Of a stretch of DNA of 64,000 bases, positions 23,969 through 36,800 are shown one piece after another. How positions within the stretch are numbered: the first letter of the stretch is position 1; each line of letters starts with the position of its first letter. The translations under genes were made by a program, and so were the position numbers. A model generated the notes under the pieces. It was given only the letters and a program-made list of their open reading frames with translations, made no database searches and was not told the DNA's origin. This DNA is from Hedera helix. Lineage: Eukaryota > Streptophyta > Magnoliopsida > Apiales > Araliaceae. The stretch covers positions 13,755,001 through 13,819,000 of the forward strand of contig OX359280.1 in the NCBI GenBank assembly GCA_947179155.2, written 5' to 3'.

Positions 23969-25514
23969 GATATTTTTTCACTCTAGACATCATATAATCA
24001 AAGTTCAAACATTATATACATAGAATCCCTAATTTTAAATTTAAACCCACTAAAGCCAAATAGTTCATTCTCATTCAAACCAACTTTTTATTCTACTAAA
24101 ATTTGTGGTGGGTAACTAGCCTGACAACGAGATGGGTATGGTCTGTGGGATATTTCCTTTCACCTGTCCACCCACCGCACTCAAAAATAATACCCCACAC
24201 CAGCCTTGCCCCATCTGGTTTTCTAGAATTCTTCTCTTTCCCAAATTAAATTCCTCCAAATTCTTTAATATTACTTTTTTTAAATTATTTTTAGTTAATA
24301 ATCAAGTAACATGCAATCATTCCATTACTAGCAACACTTGTATTTCAAACGTTACGAATTTTGAATAAAATAACCTAAATAGGTATATAAACTTATACAC
24401 ACAATAGTTTAATTTTGGAAATAGATATTTATTTACTAAATGATGGGTATATTATAGAGCATTTTGGCAAATCTAAATGTGAATCTGTGGGTATCTATTA
24501 ATTTAATTTATCCTGAAGGGGTGTCCTTTAAAAACGACACCTTAACTAATTCTTTAGAACCTATAGGGGCAATAAACGGAATTAGTGTGGTATAGTTGTT
24601 AGTAAGGCGTAGAGCAGTAGCAATTCATGCACCCTTGCTACTTCTTGGTTGGCTATGACCCCTCGTTAACTAAAAGCATACATATTCTTAAATGTAATGT
24701 TCGATGAGAATGTCACTTTATGGGAAATTGAACTAAAAGCTATTAAATGGGCCTATTTCAAGGTATGTGAGATTCTATTTTTTGAAACTTGCTTCATTCT
24801 TGTTCGATCATAAGGATAATCATTCTTATTAGACCAGGGGTGGCCGGACTAGAGGTTACACGAGATTGGTAATGGCACTTTTAGAAGAGGGGTAGGGGAG
24901 ACAAGGTGTCAGATTCCAAATCTAAGTTTGCATCAGCAGGTTCAAGGTATTGAAAAAATAAGTTTTATGGCTTGTTAATAATTTAAACCTATTATACACA
25001 AATGTCGGGTAAAGACTAACTTAAGGATGTCACGTGGAAACTTTAAATCCATTTGACAAAACCCGCAACAACTACTAAAATACAAGATACCACCATTTAA
25101 TAAAAAAAACACTAGTAAGAATGTAATTAACCACGAGCTATATACATAAACCAGTAAGGTTGAAATGATCAGGTCCTATTAGATTCAGGATTGGTCGCGT
25201 CCTGTCGTGGTAGGGCAAAATTGCCAAGCTATGAATAAGCAAAACTTCCAAATCTCTACTCCCTTATGGCATAGTAAAGAGTGTAGGAGTTCGGTATCAC
25301 ATGGTAAAATGCGTGTACGAATTTTTGAAAGGAAACATTGTAAGATTTGTCTAAAATTTTTGAACCTCACATTTTTTATGTTGTTATAGTTAACTCCTAT
25401 GGTTTTATAATGTGTATGCTTTATTTTTACCTAAATTTAGTGTGTCGACTGTTTTAGTTGGATTTTTTGTTACACTTTATATTTGGCTTTGGCTTGACAC
25501 TTTTGGTTGAATTG
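23969..25514. other. no gene seen
   Basis: Between the solo LTR and the next LTR there is no recognisable coding region or element. Overlapping short frames near 25185-25389 occur on both strands without any domain and are taken as chance. Confidence 0.5.
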
Positions 25515-28500
25515 TGTAATGTTCCAAACTTCTGAGAATCTTGTAGTACGACTTTATATGAATAAATAAAAAATGAATTATGTTCATAATGTGTAATGTG
25601 ACTTTTTTATGTGTCGGATTTTGTGTTTTGGTACAAGTAGTTACCCTTAACACTTATTAAAATCAAGAAGTTAATTTAAGGCTAAAACCTAAGTGTTATA
25701 ACCTAAAAATCACTATTCATACGAAAACCATCTTAATTCTTTTTTACTTTTCACATTTCATGAAATAGCGTTTATACGGGGTATAAATGTATATTAGCCA
25801 ATAAAAAAATTCCAAGAAATTAGCGGGAATCACTATTCACAAAAAAAACGCTTGTCGTCTTTTTGTTTCATAGAATAACATTTTTATAAGGTATAAATAC
25901 TAGGGAACTAATAAAAATTATTACGAAGGAAAAACGCAGAAAAGCACTATTCACGCAAAAACTATCTTCCATTTTCTTCATTTTTCACATCCTAAATAGC
26001 GTTAATACGGGGGAATAAATACATTTTCACCAATAAAATTTTTACCAAAAAATAATTTTTGGAGATTACTATTCATGAATAAGGAATGAATACGGAAAGA
26101 ATACCAAAAATAATTCAAGTAAAATGTAAGGTATAACACGAGAATTATACGAAAATTATACAAGATTAATACGAGCTATAATACGAGTAGAATATAAATA
26201 TTATATGATGTATTATACGAGAAAAAAATACATATAAATACTTAAGTATTATACGATTTAACTAATTAGTTGAAATTAAACTAGTTTGTAACTAAGAATC
26301 CAAGTGAAAGGTTTTCAACCAATCACATTCAAGGATGGTAATCCATGTGAATTATTTTCGACAAATCAAAGCTAAGAAAATATTAACAAGTTAAGGTAAG
26401 CAAACTACAAAAAGATTAACAAGTTACATAAACTAGAAAGCTAACTAAATCAAAATGGACCAATCAAAATCAAGAAAACCAAACTAGCCATCCATGTGAA
26501 CATTTTTGGACCAATCATGTGAAATGATGATGCAGGCATGATATCACCTAGGTGACATCACAAGGGGCAGCTAAAAAGGAAGGAAAAGGTGGCATGGTCC
26601 TTATGATATTTTAGGTGTACTAAAGTGTAATAAGTCGAGCCCCTAACGTGCAATTAATGAAACTTTATTTTTCTATAAATACCAAGTCATTCCTTCACCT
26701 ATTCCTCATCATTTTTCAAGCACTTTCAAGAGCAAACACACTATAGTTATATTTTGAGAGTTATTATGAGATAAAAATATATTTCAAGTATCGAAACCCT
26801 ACACAATTTTCCCTAAAGCAAACACTACAAGAGGTATACTCTAGTAGTTATTATGTTCATTTTTCTTCATGTATTTAGTAAAAATATATTTTTACAAGCA
26901 GTTATAATGTGCAAATTATTTTATATATATAATAGAAAAGTCCTATTTACAAGCTGTTATAATGTCTGATTTATTTCAATTGAAAAGTCCAAAAGATCAA
27001 AAACACTAGTAGTTATTATGTTAATTTTTCTTCAAGTATTTATTAAAAATATATTTTTACAATCAATTATAATACTCAAATTATTTCATATATAGTAGAA
27101 GAAGTCTTATTTATAAGCGATTATAATGCCCAAAATAAAGCTTAAAGATTAATTCTTGTAAGTTCAAATCTAACTAGTTTATATAAACTTATAATTATGT
27201 AAGATTTTCGAAGAATGTTAAGCCTTAATATTTATATGTACAAGACATACAAGGTAAGTCTTCTACCCTAAATCTATGTTTAGAAGCTTTTTACTTGATT
27301 TATGCACTTTGTACAACAACGTGTTATCAATCCTCGAAGTGAGAGTTATTGCTATTAGTTTCGGCATAACTTGATAAATGAATGCTTATTCGTAAAATAT
27401 TGAACTGTGATTCATTATTAAGCTTTTAGTCAAACCAATTTTTTTGGTATGACCTCTGCATGTAAAGTAAATCGTGATAAACAAAACTATAAACACTGCT
27501 CATGATTAGTCCAGTGTAGTGTATGTTATGCATAACATATGATATCGTTAGGTTGATCCCTTATAGATATCCATTGATAGTTCCAGAGTCAAAAGATAGA
27601 CGAACATTAGTTATCGGTTTAATTACCACTCAGTTTTGATATGTTAAAATAATTGTAGCATCTTTTGTTGAGCTATGATTCATTTAAATCCATATCAGTG
27701 AGAGTTTACTTACATACTATGTGTTTAGAATTGTTGAGCTTTTGTGTGCTCACCCTTGCGAATAAAACCTTATTTGCAGATAACACGAGAGCTCTGGCTC
27801 TAAGAAGAAATGAAAGAATAAATGCATAGACTAGTTTACATGCTTTATTAATTGCTTTTCCTTTTGTTATAGACTTGATGACTTCTGTAATTCGAATAAG
27901 CAAACCATGTAACCGAATCTTATATCAATATTATCATGTTTTATCACATATTCTTGTCATGTCTTTACTTTGATTAAATTTAGAACTGTTAAACATTAAC
28001 ATAGTATTGATAAAGAACTATGTATATGAATGACGATATTGAATAATATTGTGAATGCTATAAGAATAGAGATTTAACACTGATGAAAAAACTAAATTCA
28101 ACGTAAGGTTCATCTATTCTAAGTACAAGTGTGTTATTAATATTGTGAACTTCAGATAGATAAAAAATATCAATATGAAGAGATATCTTTATAAATTTAT
28201 GTGTCTAAGTGAGAGTATTGACTGATATTGGGAATTTTAAAAGCATTGAGGTTACACTAATGAGCACCGGTAAGATGCCAAATTATCAGAATGTGCCCCT
28301 CAGTTCCAAGAACAATCTTATCATTATTACTATGAATCTTGGATATGTAAAGTTATAGAATATCAACTTAGCAAAAAAAAAAGTTATAGAATATCTAAAT
28401 CTTAAGGTTAAAATGGTAGAAGTAAGTATTAAGTCCCTTGTATCGATTATAAGAACTTAGTATGAAATGATGAAAGATCTTTGAGAATTAAGATGAGAAC

Positions 28501-28688
28501 TATGTTTATGAAACTGTTGGATTGAATGAGTATATCAATAATATAGACTGATCATATGATTGTTAATACTCTGAATTTCAGTTTGATAACTTTTATGAAT
28601 AAGAAAATCATCTATAAACTTAACGATTTAACATTTATAGTGAGCACCAAATCAGTTATAGTTAGTATAGTGATTTGGGGGCGTCACA
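25515..28688 (+). mobile_element. 5' LTR of the older chromovirus
   Basis: It begins TGTAATGTTCC and ends TTTGGGGGCGTCACA, 3 bp before the primer site at 28692. It is the same family as the solo LTR at 1618-5545. The element's coding region follows in plus orientation. No 3' LTR exists in the window: the element is cut off at about 44490. Confidence 0.85.
26673..26682 (+). promoter_or_regulatory. LTR TATA box
   Basis: CTATAAATAC about 1.16 kb into the LTR, followed by a typical leader; position conserved in the solo LTR at 4351. Confidence 0.6.
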
Positions 28689-28691
28689 GGT

Positions 28692-28703
28692 TGGTATCAG
28701 AGC
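28692..28703 (+). other. primer-binding site (tRNA-iMet)
   Basis: TGGTATCAGAGC, 3 bp after the LTR end. It fixes the plus orientation and the start of the internal region of the older element. Confidence 0.9.
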
Positions 28704-28878
28704 TGTAGATTATAGCTCTAAGGTAACAAGCACATTAGGATATAATCTGAGGGTAGGAGTAAATAGACTTGTGAAGAGTTTATAGATAATTAAAAAACAT
28801 GCAAAAATCTTAAAATACTTTAAATATAAAATTTTATGTGAAAGACATATACTACTTAAAGTTAAACTCTTTTGTAGG

Positions 28879-29535
28879 ATGGCTGGTGAACTAAACGGGG
28901 TTGATATAATGGAAATAAATGCTCAAAACATGGACAATATCAACGACACAGAAAGTGATCTGAGTGAAAGGATAGTGAAAGATTCTTATGGATACAATCC
29001 AATGGTAAACTTTATTGATATACCTGATGATGACGATCTAAAAGAGCACTAACATGATATGGAGCTCCTAGATGTTGTCAAAAATGAAGAAGAAGAAGCT
29101 CCCGGTATAAAGCACATCATCCAAGAGATGGAGGAAGAAGAAAATGAGGAAGAAGGGTTGTTAGCAAATTTAGTTGGGGAAGCAAGAGCAAACATGCAAG
29201 TTGCCCTGGACAGAATTAAAATCTTGGATAAATATTGGATAAATGAGATAGACAGAAGTTCTCGTCTCGAAACATTGCTAGCCATTAAGGAAGCAGAAAA
29301 TCTGACTACAGGAAGTATTGAATATGAAAAGAAGGAATGTTGCCTATCTCATTGGAATCTTCATAAGGATGTTGAAGATTTTCCTGCGGTGAATAATGAA
29401 TTGGGTTATGAGATCAACAAATCAGTTGTATCTAGCATTTTAAACAAAGCCTTCAAGGAGGCTAAGAAGCGTTATTTTTTTTATTATGTAAGTTATGTTT
29501 ATGCGTTGTATGTTTTAACTTTCCCAGTTTTTTAA
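28879..29535 (+). pseudogene. accessory acidic coiled-coil ORF of older chromovirus
   Basis: An ATG at 28879 opens a frame that meets one TAA at 29050-29052 and continues in the same frame to 29535 (218 sense codons in all). The product is acidic: an N-terminal region rich in D/E with IPDDDD, then KNEEEEAPG, EMEEEENEEEG and an amphipathic helical region (EARANMQVALDRIKILDKY, SRLETLLAIKEAEN). No known domain is recognised. It sits between primer site and gag, where chromoviruses usually have only a leader. The younger element at 30325-43491 has a comparable ORF in the same place. A GTAAGT donor-like site at 29488 lies before its final stop; splicing to the site before gag at 29674 would keep the frame. 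Role unknown; a link to packaging or gag regulation would be guesswork. Confidence 0.55.
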
Positions 29536-29677
29536 GGGAGGTTAATAGTAGTAAAGTGGATTATTTACTTGGATAATGAATGATTTAATGTAAATCCTCC
29601 ATGATATATATAAAGTTTACTTTATAAAAATGTTGTGTAATTTTTATATTTATGCTTACTTTCTTTTATTTTAGGAG

Positions 29678-30324
29678 ATGGCACCACCAAGAAGACATAC
29701 ACAAGTACATAGTAGTGAGAGTGTTAGTGAACCAAATAGGGTTGATCAAATCCTATGCAACAATTCGTTGACATGCTAATAGGTTTTTTAGAGAATCGAC
29801 CTATTAATAATACACCCCAAACACACACAGTCACTTTCAAAGACTTTAAAAATGCAGGACCTCCCGAATTTGAAGGGATTACTGAACTAATTGATGCCCA
29901 AAACTAGGTTACTAAAATAGAGAAGACTTTCAACATAACTAATGTCGGTGAAGACCAAAAGACAAAATTCGTCGCCAATCTAATGAAGGGAGAAGCGAAC
30001 TTTTGGTGGGAAGCCAATAAATCTAAGGCGGGAGAAGGCATAATTGCGTGGGAAAAATTTAAGGAAATATTCTTGAAAATTTCTTCCCACGAAACATGCA
30101 AAATCGGATAAAAGTTTGATTTTTGAACTTAACACAAGGGGACAAGACTGTTCCCCAATATGCAACCAAGTTTAATGAACTTGCACATTTCGCTCTGTAT
30201 CAAGTAGATATAGAGAAAAGTAAAATCAGAAGGTTCGAAGAAGGGTTGAAACCCTGGATCCATAACAAAATTACTGTTATAGATAGAGAATTTTTCTCAG
30301 ATTCTCGAGAAAGCCATCATTGAC
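29678..30324 (+). pseudogene. gag of older chromovirus, 5' part (split by insertion)
   Basis: From the ATG at 29678 (MAPPRR) several frames together give the gypsy gag core: TVTFKDFKNAGPPEFEG, MKGEANFWWEANKSKAGEG, then LTQGDKTVPQYATKFNELAHF, RRFEEGLKPW. These parallel FKAVGPPEFRG, MKGEANFWWE and YAARFNELARF in the younger element's gag. Stops and frameshifts are present (for example AQN-stop near 29904 and a shift near 30090-30125). The frame runs into the insertion point at 30324 and resumes at 43497. A splice-acceptor-like TTTTATTTTAG precedes the ATG by 3 bases. Confidence 0.85.
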
Positions 30325-33300
30325 TGTGACGACCCCAAATCTGGGTTCCATAACCTCGGGTTTGGTTCTCACTGATCAATACATTACTAGTAATTAAATA
30401 CATACATTGCATTTAAACTTAGCGGAATAATACATATTTGTTCCTTAAAAAAAGGTTACACTACCATGATCTATTAACCATAACATAAACAGTTCCTAAC
30501 ATAAGGAATTACAAAAGATTTACCAACAGTAAATACAATTCTAAACATTAATTAACAAACATAATATAACATAATTTCTGACTTTCCCTTTTCCCTTATC
30601 CTTCTTGGAGTAGTCAGGTTTATCTGAAAAATGGTTCATGATATAGCAAGGATGAGCAACTAGCTTGCTCGGCAAGTTAAGAACAATCACAGAGATTTAA
30701 TATATCATGAATGAATGGGAAATAACATCAATGGTTTCAACAATGGATAAAACGATTGTGAAATGAACAAGACTCAAATTTCATTGAACAGGAATATTCG
30801 AATCTTAAATGCTGAGTGGTCACCAAGGATCCTGAACTAGTGACGGTATAATAGAGTTTCCTCTGACCCTTTGAGTAGTTTGGATTTTCAAAGGGATCAG
30901 CCTATTCAACCCGCTGTATATGCATTACATTTAGTCAACTGGTGCCAAAATTGGTTTCCCGAGATAAAATCTCCTGATTTAGGGTTGTTCAATTCTCAGA
31001 CTTAACATAAGAAATCTGCACCCAGCAATGGTTTGGATATGCCTTTAAAAGTATTCAAGTTATTGAATTTATAAACGAAATGTCTAGCTGAACTATTAGC
31101 TTAAGACATCTTTAATACAGTTCATGAATCAAGGATTATTAAGCTCAAATGCACTATGTGCGATTTCATAAACAATATGGATGTGGGATAATTTTAAATA
31201 ATTAAATCACTACAAGCTTTGACGATAAATACAAGTATAGAAACTTGTTCAACAATAATTGAGTAGGATTAGAGAACTTGCCTTGTGCGTGGTCTACTGC
31301 TAACCAATTCAAGTTAAATTCTCTTTAGATAGACCTAACAATTAATCAAGTTGATTTTCAAATTAGTATCATATACGCATTCATATGATAACATCTATAC
31401 ATGTTATACCTAACCACATAATTAATTAATTAAGGGTATATTAAACACTTAGGAAATGTTATCATTACTTGATAATATTTCAATCACATAAAACCTATAT
31501 TAATTACTTAATATAGTTCACATTTTTATCTAACATTATTAACAATTAATAATATTCTATTAGTCTTATAATATTATTAATCATTTAATAATATTCTATT
31601 ATCCTTCCAAAATTATTAATCCCTTAATAATATTTTTATTAGTCTTTAACCATTTAATAATACATTATCACATTATTAATATTATTAATCATTTAATAAT
31701 ATTTTCTTCATTATCTAATATTATTAATCATTTAATAATATTTTATTCACTTATTAATATTATTAATTATTTAATAATTATCTAATATTATTAATCATTT
31801 AATAATATTTTATTACTTTATTAATATTATTAATCATTTAATAACATTTTATTCATTATCTAATATTATTAATTATTCAATAATTTTTTATTCCCTTATT
31901 AATATTATTAATTATTTTAATAATATTTTAATCATCATCTAATATTATTACTCATTTGATAATATTTTACACAATTACAATGTTATTCATCATTTAATAT
32001 CTTTTTCATCATATACTAATATTATTAATCATTTAATAATATTTTAGTAATAATTTTTAAACAATATCAATAGTTAACCTTTTAATTGGGTTTACCTTAA
32101 CCTTTATTTTAAACATTTTGCTACCCATTATTTCCAAATATAGTCCATATATTGGTTCAATACACAAATACATTCATTTTACACTTAGTTTAACTTAATT
32201 TTTCAATAAAAACTCAACCCGGACTGACCCGACCCGACCCGGACGGCTAAAACAGGTTTTTACCAGAATGTTTGACCGCTGCGGCGGTGGTACAAATTTT
32301 CCGAAACCCTAATTTGAGGACTGTCCGACCCTCCGACGCTCCGACAGCCATAGCTTCTTCATTTTAAAACATTTTGAGTTGATTCTTGAGTCCATTCTCA
32401 TCAAAATTTCCCCCTCTACAATTTCTCTTTAGATCAAAAATCCAAATTCCAAATAGAAACAGCCGTAAAGTTGCTTACAACGAAAGATTGAAAAATTCTA
32501 AGGTTTCAAAACGACATGTTTTGTGGTAAAAGCCATAACTTCTTTGTTTTTTCATATTTTTAAAAGATTCAAGTTGAGTTTTCTTACAAACTCATATATG
32601 TAACTTTCTAACCATAAAATCCATTTTTTAACTTGTACATTTCAAACTACAACATTAAACCTAACATGTAGTGTTAGGGTTTTACTGGAAAAACTTGTTA
32701 TGAACATTTCTACATCTTTTATGCATTTTTCACATACCAAATCATGTTATAAACACATAGAGCTATGAATATACATATATTACATAGTTAAATACTTCTA
32801 GACTAGCAAAACGAGTTTTGATCGGTTAAAAATAGATTTTAACCGATTAAAACGCATATAGGCTATAAAAGTGAAATAAGAAATGGTTGGAGAACTTTTA
32901 AACCTTAATGTTTTGTGTGCTCTCCTTCTCCTCCTACCAAAGCATGTGATGAGGTTGTTGGACATCCACCAAGCACTAGCTCTAGCTTTTTCTCTCAACA
33001 CTTAGGTGTTTTCTCTCAAATGCTCTTTATTTTTCTTTAGGAATTCTCTAGCAATGAATTAGCCAACATAGAACAAGTGTGGAATGCTTCTTTTATAGCA
33101 CTCTACTAACACACCATTAAGCTTCCTAATTCACCAATGTTGGTGAAATTAAAGGCTAATCAAGCTTACTATTTGATGGATTGACATGGTGATTGACTAA
33201 AGTTGCTGGCCAACTTTGATATAGTGTGTAAGAGAAGCAATCTAGCAAATCAAGCAATCCAAGTGGGACCCTAAAAGAAATCAGCAAAATGGGATTTTCC

Positions 33301-33825
33301 AATCCATTTTTTCTTTAATTTTTCTACTTTAATTATACATATATATATATATATCTATATATGTATATTCATATAAGTAACAATTTTGACCAATTTTGAC
33401 TTCCTATTGGCCTCCACTTTGGACTCTAGGATTAAATATGTTGGGCTCATCCATTTAATTGGTTTGGGCTCTATTTAATTAGCACATTGGGCTAGCATTA
33501 AATTTTCTAGGTTACATTTAATTAAATCAAGCATTGGGCTTTGTTTAATTAATTACATGAACTAGTAATTAAATTAATTACATGGGTTACTAGGTTAATA
33601 TCTTTGACCTAGTTTATCAACTCATTTGGATTTAAAATATAATCCAATTAGATTTGCTTTAATTAATATTACACCTTGCTTTAATTCTTTAAATAAATAT
33701 ACGCATATACAAGTACATCTATTTAATTATATATTGCACAATTCATTAGTACAAAAAGTTTAAATTCATTGCTAATTATATATTAATTATAATTACAATG
33801 ACTAATGAAATTCGTGGTCATTACA
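30325..33825 (-). mobile_element. 3' LTR of nested chromovirus
   Basis: It runs from TGTGACGACC to GTCATTACA and is nearly identical to 39872-43491 apart from scattered substitutions and length changes in simple repeats. 3,501 bp. The minus-strand TATA (TGCTATAAAA) is at 33091-33100, about 730 bp from the LTR start. The region at about 31540-32050 is an array of AT-only palindromic units. A methionine-initiated frame near 32798-33001 occurs in both LTRs but shows no domain. Confidence 0.95.
31540..32050. repeat. AT-only palindromic repeat array in LTR
   Basis: More than ten imperfect units of the form TATTATTAATCATTTAATAATATT separated by short ATTTTATTC-type spacers, spacing about 35-45 bp. 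Each unit is nearly self-complementary. The other LTR holds the same array at 41088-41640 with at least one additional unit. Confidence 0.85.
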
Positions 33826-33851
33826 TTCTCCCCCCCCCCCCCCCCGCCCCC
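33826..33851 (-). other. polypurine tract of nested chromovirus
   Basis: Minus strand: about 20 G residues interrupted by one C, then AGAA immediately before the LTR start TGTAATGACC. It is the plus-strand primer and is unusually G-homopolymeric. Confidence 0.85.
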
Positions 33852-33887
33852 TTATAAGAATTCCGTCCCCGGAATTACAACTTTAAA

Positions 33888-36800
33888 CTACTCAAAAAGA
33901 TTCGGATAGTTAACCCTCAGCTTTTCTTCAAGCTCCCACGTAGCTTCCTCAGCGTTGTGGTTCCTCCAAAGGATTTTGACAAAATGTATAACCTTATTCC
34001 GTAATTTTTGCTCTTTCCTATCTAGTATCTGGACAGGAATTTCCTCGTACGATAAGTCCTTCTCGACTTGTATTGGCTCATAGGATATGACATGTTTGTA
34101 GTCTGGCTTGTATGGTCGTAACATTGATACGTGAAACACATTGTGAATATACTCCAGTTCAGGAGGTAAGGTTACCTGGTACGTCACTTCACCCACTCTC
34201 TTTAATATCTCGAACGGTCCTATGAACCTTGGACTCAGCTTCCCTTTATTTCCAAATCGGATCTTCCCTTTCCAGGGAGATACCTTCATGAACACCAAAC
34301 TCCCAACTTCGAAGTCTCGCTTCTATCGATGTAAATCGGCGTACTTCTTCTGACGGTCTTGAGCTGCTACTAGACGAGCTCTTATTACCTTGATAATTTC
34401 TACAGTCTGTTGAACCAATTCTGGTCCCAACAGTCGTCGTTCCCCTACCTCATCCCAACATAGAGGTGTTTTGCATTTTCTTCCGTACAATGCTTCGAAA
34501 GGCAGCATGCCTATGCTCGCATGATAACTGTTGTTGTATGCAAACTCAACTAGTGGTAGATGGTTTTCCCAACTGCCCTTGAATTAATCCATCACGCAGG
34601 CCCTGAGCATATCTTCCAATGTCTGAATTGTTCTCTCACTTTGCCCATCGGTCTACGAATGATACGCTGTACTCATTCTTAACTGTGTCCCCAATCTCTC
34701 TTGAAGACTTCTCCAAAATTTTGACGTGAAGTGCAGATCTCTGTCTAACACAATCGATACCGGCACCCCATGTCTCGAAACTATCTCCTTGATGTACAAT
34801 TGGCCAACTGATCCAAACTAAACCTAATCTTGATCGGCAAAAAGTGCGCTAACTTTGTTAGTCGATCCACAATCACCCATATTGCGTCATATCCTTTCTG
34901 TGTTGCTGGAAGTCCTACCACAAAATCCATTGTGATATGCTCCCATTTCCACTCAAGAATTTCTAATGGCTGTAGTAGTCCACTCGGTCTCTGATGTTCG
35001 GCCTTTACCCTTTGACAAGTTAGGCATCGGCTGACACATTCTGCAACATCCCTTTTTAAATTCGGCCACCAAAAATGCTGACGTAGATCTTGATACATTT
35101 TCGTACTCCCCGGATGTATCGAGTATCTCGTACTGTGGGCCTCTTGCAAAATTTCCTCTCGTAATTCAGGCACTAGCGGTACCCAAACACGATTTTCAAA
35201 TCTCAGCAATCCCATGCTATCAATGTTAAACATGACCTCTTCCCTATCGGTCATTCTCTCCCTTATTCTGACACATTCTCCATCCTTGTCTTGAGCCTCT
35301 TTTACCCTATCTAACAAGGTTGGGCTCCCCTCCACTTCTATTGACTCATTTGGATTTCTCACCTCCAACTCCATTCGAGCCATCTCTTGAACCAATTGTT
35401 CCTGGTCTGTCAATATGAACAATTTCTCCCGGCTCTTTCTACTTAGAGCATCTGCTACTACGTTGGCCTTGCCGGGATGGTATAGAATTTCACAATCATA
35501 GTCTTTGATCAATTCCAACTATCTCCGTTGCCTCATATTCAACTCCTTCTGTGTGAAGATATATTTCAGACTCTTATGGTCTGTGAATATCTCACATTTC
35601 TCTCCATACAAATAATGTCTCCAAATTTTAAGGGCAAACACTACCGCTGCCAGCTCCAAATCGTGGGTAGGGTATCCCTTCTCATAATCTTTCAATTGCC
35701 TGGACGCATACATAACAACTTTGTCGTTTTGCATAAGCACACAACCAAGTCCCTTGTGCAATGCATCACTGTAGACCGTAAAACCTCCCGTATCGTCCGG
35801 TAAGGTCAATACAGGTGCTTCACTAAGTCTTTTCTTTAACTCCTAAAAACTTTCCTCACACTTCTCCTTCCATACATATTTTACTGTCTTCCTCGTTAAG
35901 TTGGTCAACGGTGTTGCTATCTTTCAAAAGCCTTGAATGAATCTCCGATAGTAACCCGCTAACCCTAAGAAACTTCTTACTTCTGTCAGCGTCTTTAGTT
36001 GTTCCCAATTCATCACGGATTCAACCTTCGCTGGATCAACTGAAACTCCTTCTTTGTCAATAATATGACCTAAAAATTGAACTCTCTCCAACCAGAATTC
36101 ATACTTCGAAAACTTAGCGTACAACTGCTCCTTCCGTAAAATCTCCAACACCAATCTTAGGTGTTCAGCATGCTCCTCCTCCGTTTTAGAATAAACCAAA
36201 ATATCGTCAATGAACACAACAACAAATTTATCCAAGTATTGCTTGAATATTCTGTTCATCATGTCCATAAATGCGGCTGGCGCATTCGTTAGTCCAAACG
36301 ACATCACCAAAAACTCATAATGCCCATATCGAGTTCTGAATGTCGTCTTGGGTACATCCTTCTTCCTGACTTTCAACTGATGATAACCAGTCCTCAAGTC
36401 AATATTTGAAAAGTACTTCGCCCCTTTCAATTGATCGAAAAGATCGTCAATTCGTGGCAACAGGTACTTGTTCTTAATTGTTACTTTATTCAGCTCCCTA
36501 TAATCCATACACAGTCTCATCGATCCATCCCTCTTCTTTACAAACAACACAGGTGCCCCCCATGAAGAAACACTTGGCTGAATGTACTTATTATCCAACA
36601 ACTCCTGCAGTTGAACCATCAATTCCTTCATTTCTACCGGAGCCATCCTATATGGTGCCTTCGATATTGGTGTTGTCCCCGGTACTAAATCAATTACAAA
36701 TTCTATCTCCCTGTCTGGCGGTAAACTTGGCAGTACATCTGGAAAAACATCCATGAACTCCTTAACTACTGGTATTTTCTCCATCTCAGGACTCACTATT

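Noticed and set aside
25185..25389. Overlapping 60-codon frames on both strands
   Set aside because: No domain, no conserved context; chance frames in a slightly GC-richer stretch.
31540..32050. Regularly spaced repeats resembling a CRISPR array
   Set aside because: Units are AT-only palindromes inside a plant LTR, spacers are also repeats, and there are no cas genes.
32798..33001. 67-codon ATG frame present in both LTRs (also at 42394-42597)
   Set aside because: It is shared because the LTRs are copies; no domain, and it lies near the LTR transcription leader. Insufficient evidence of coding.
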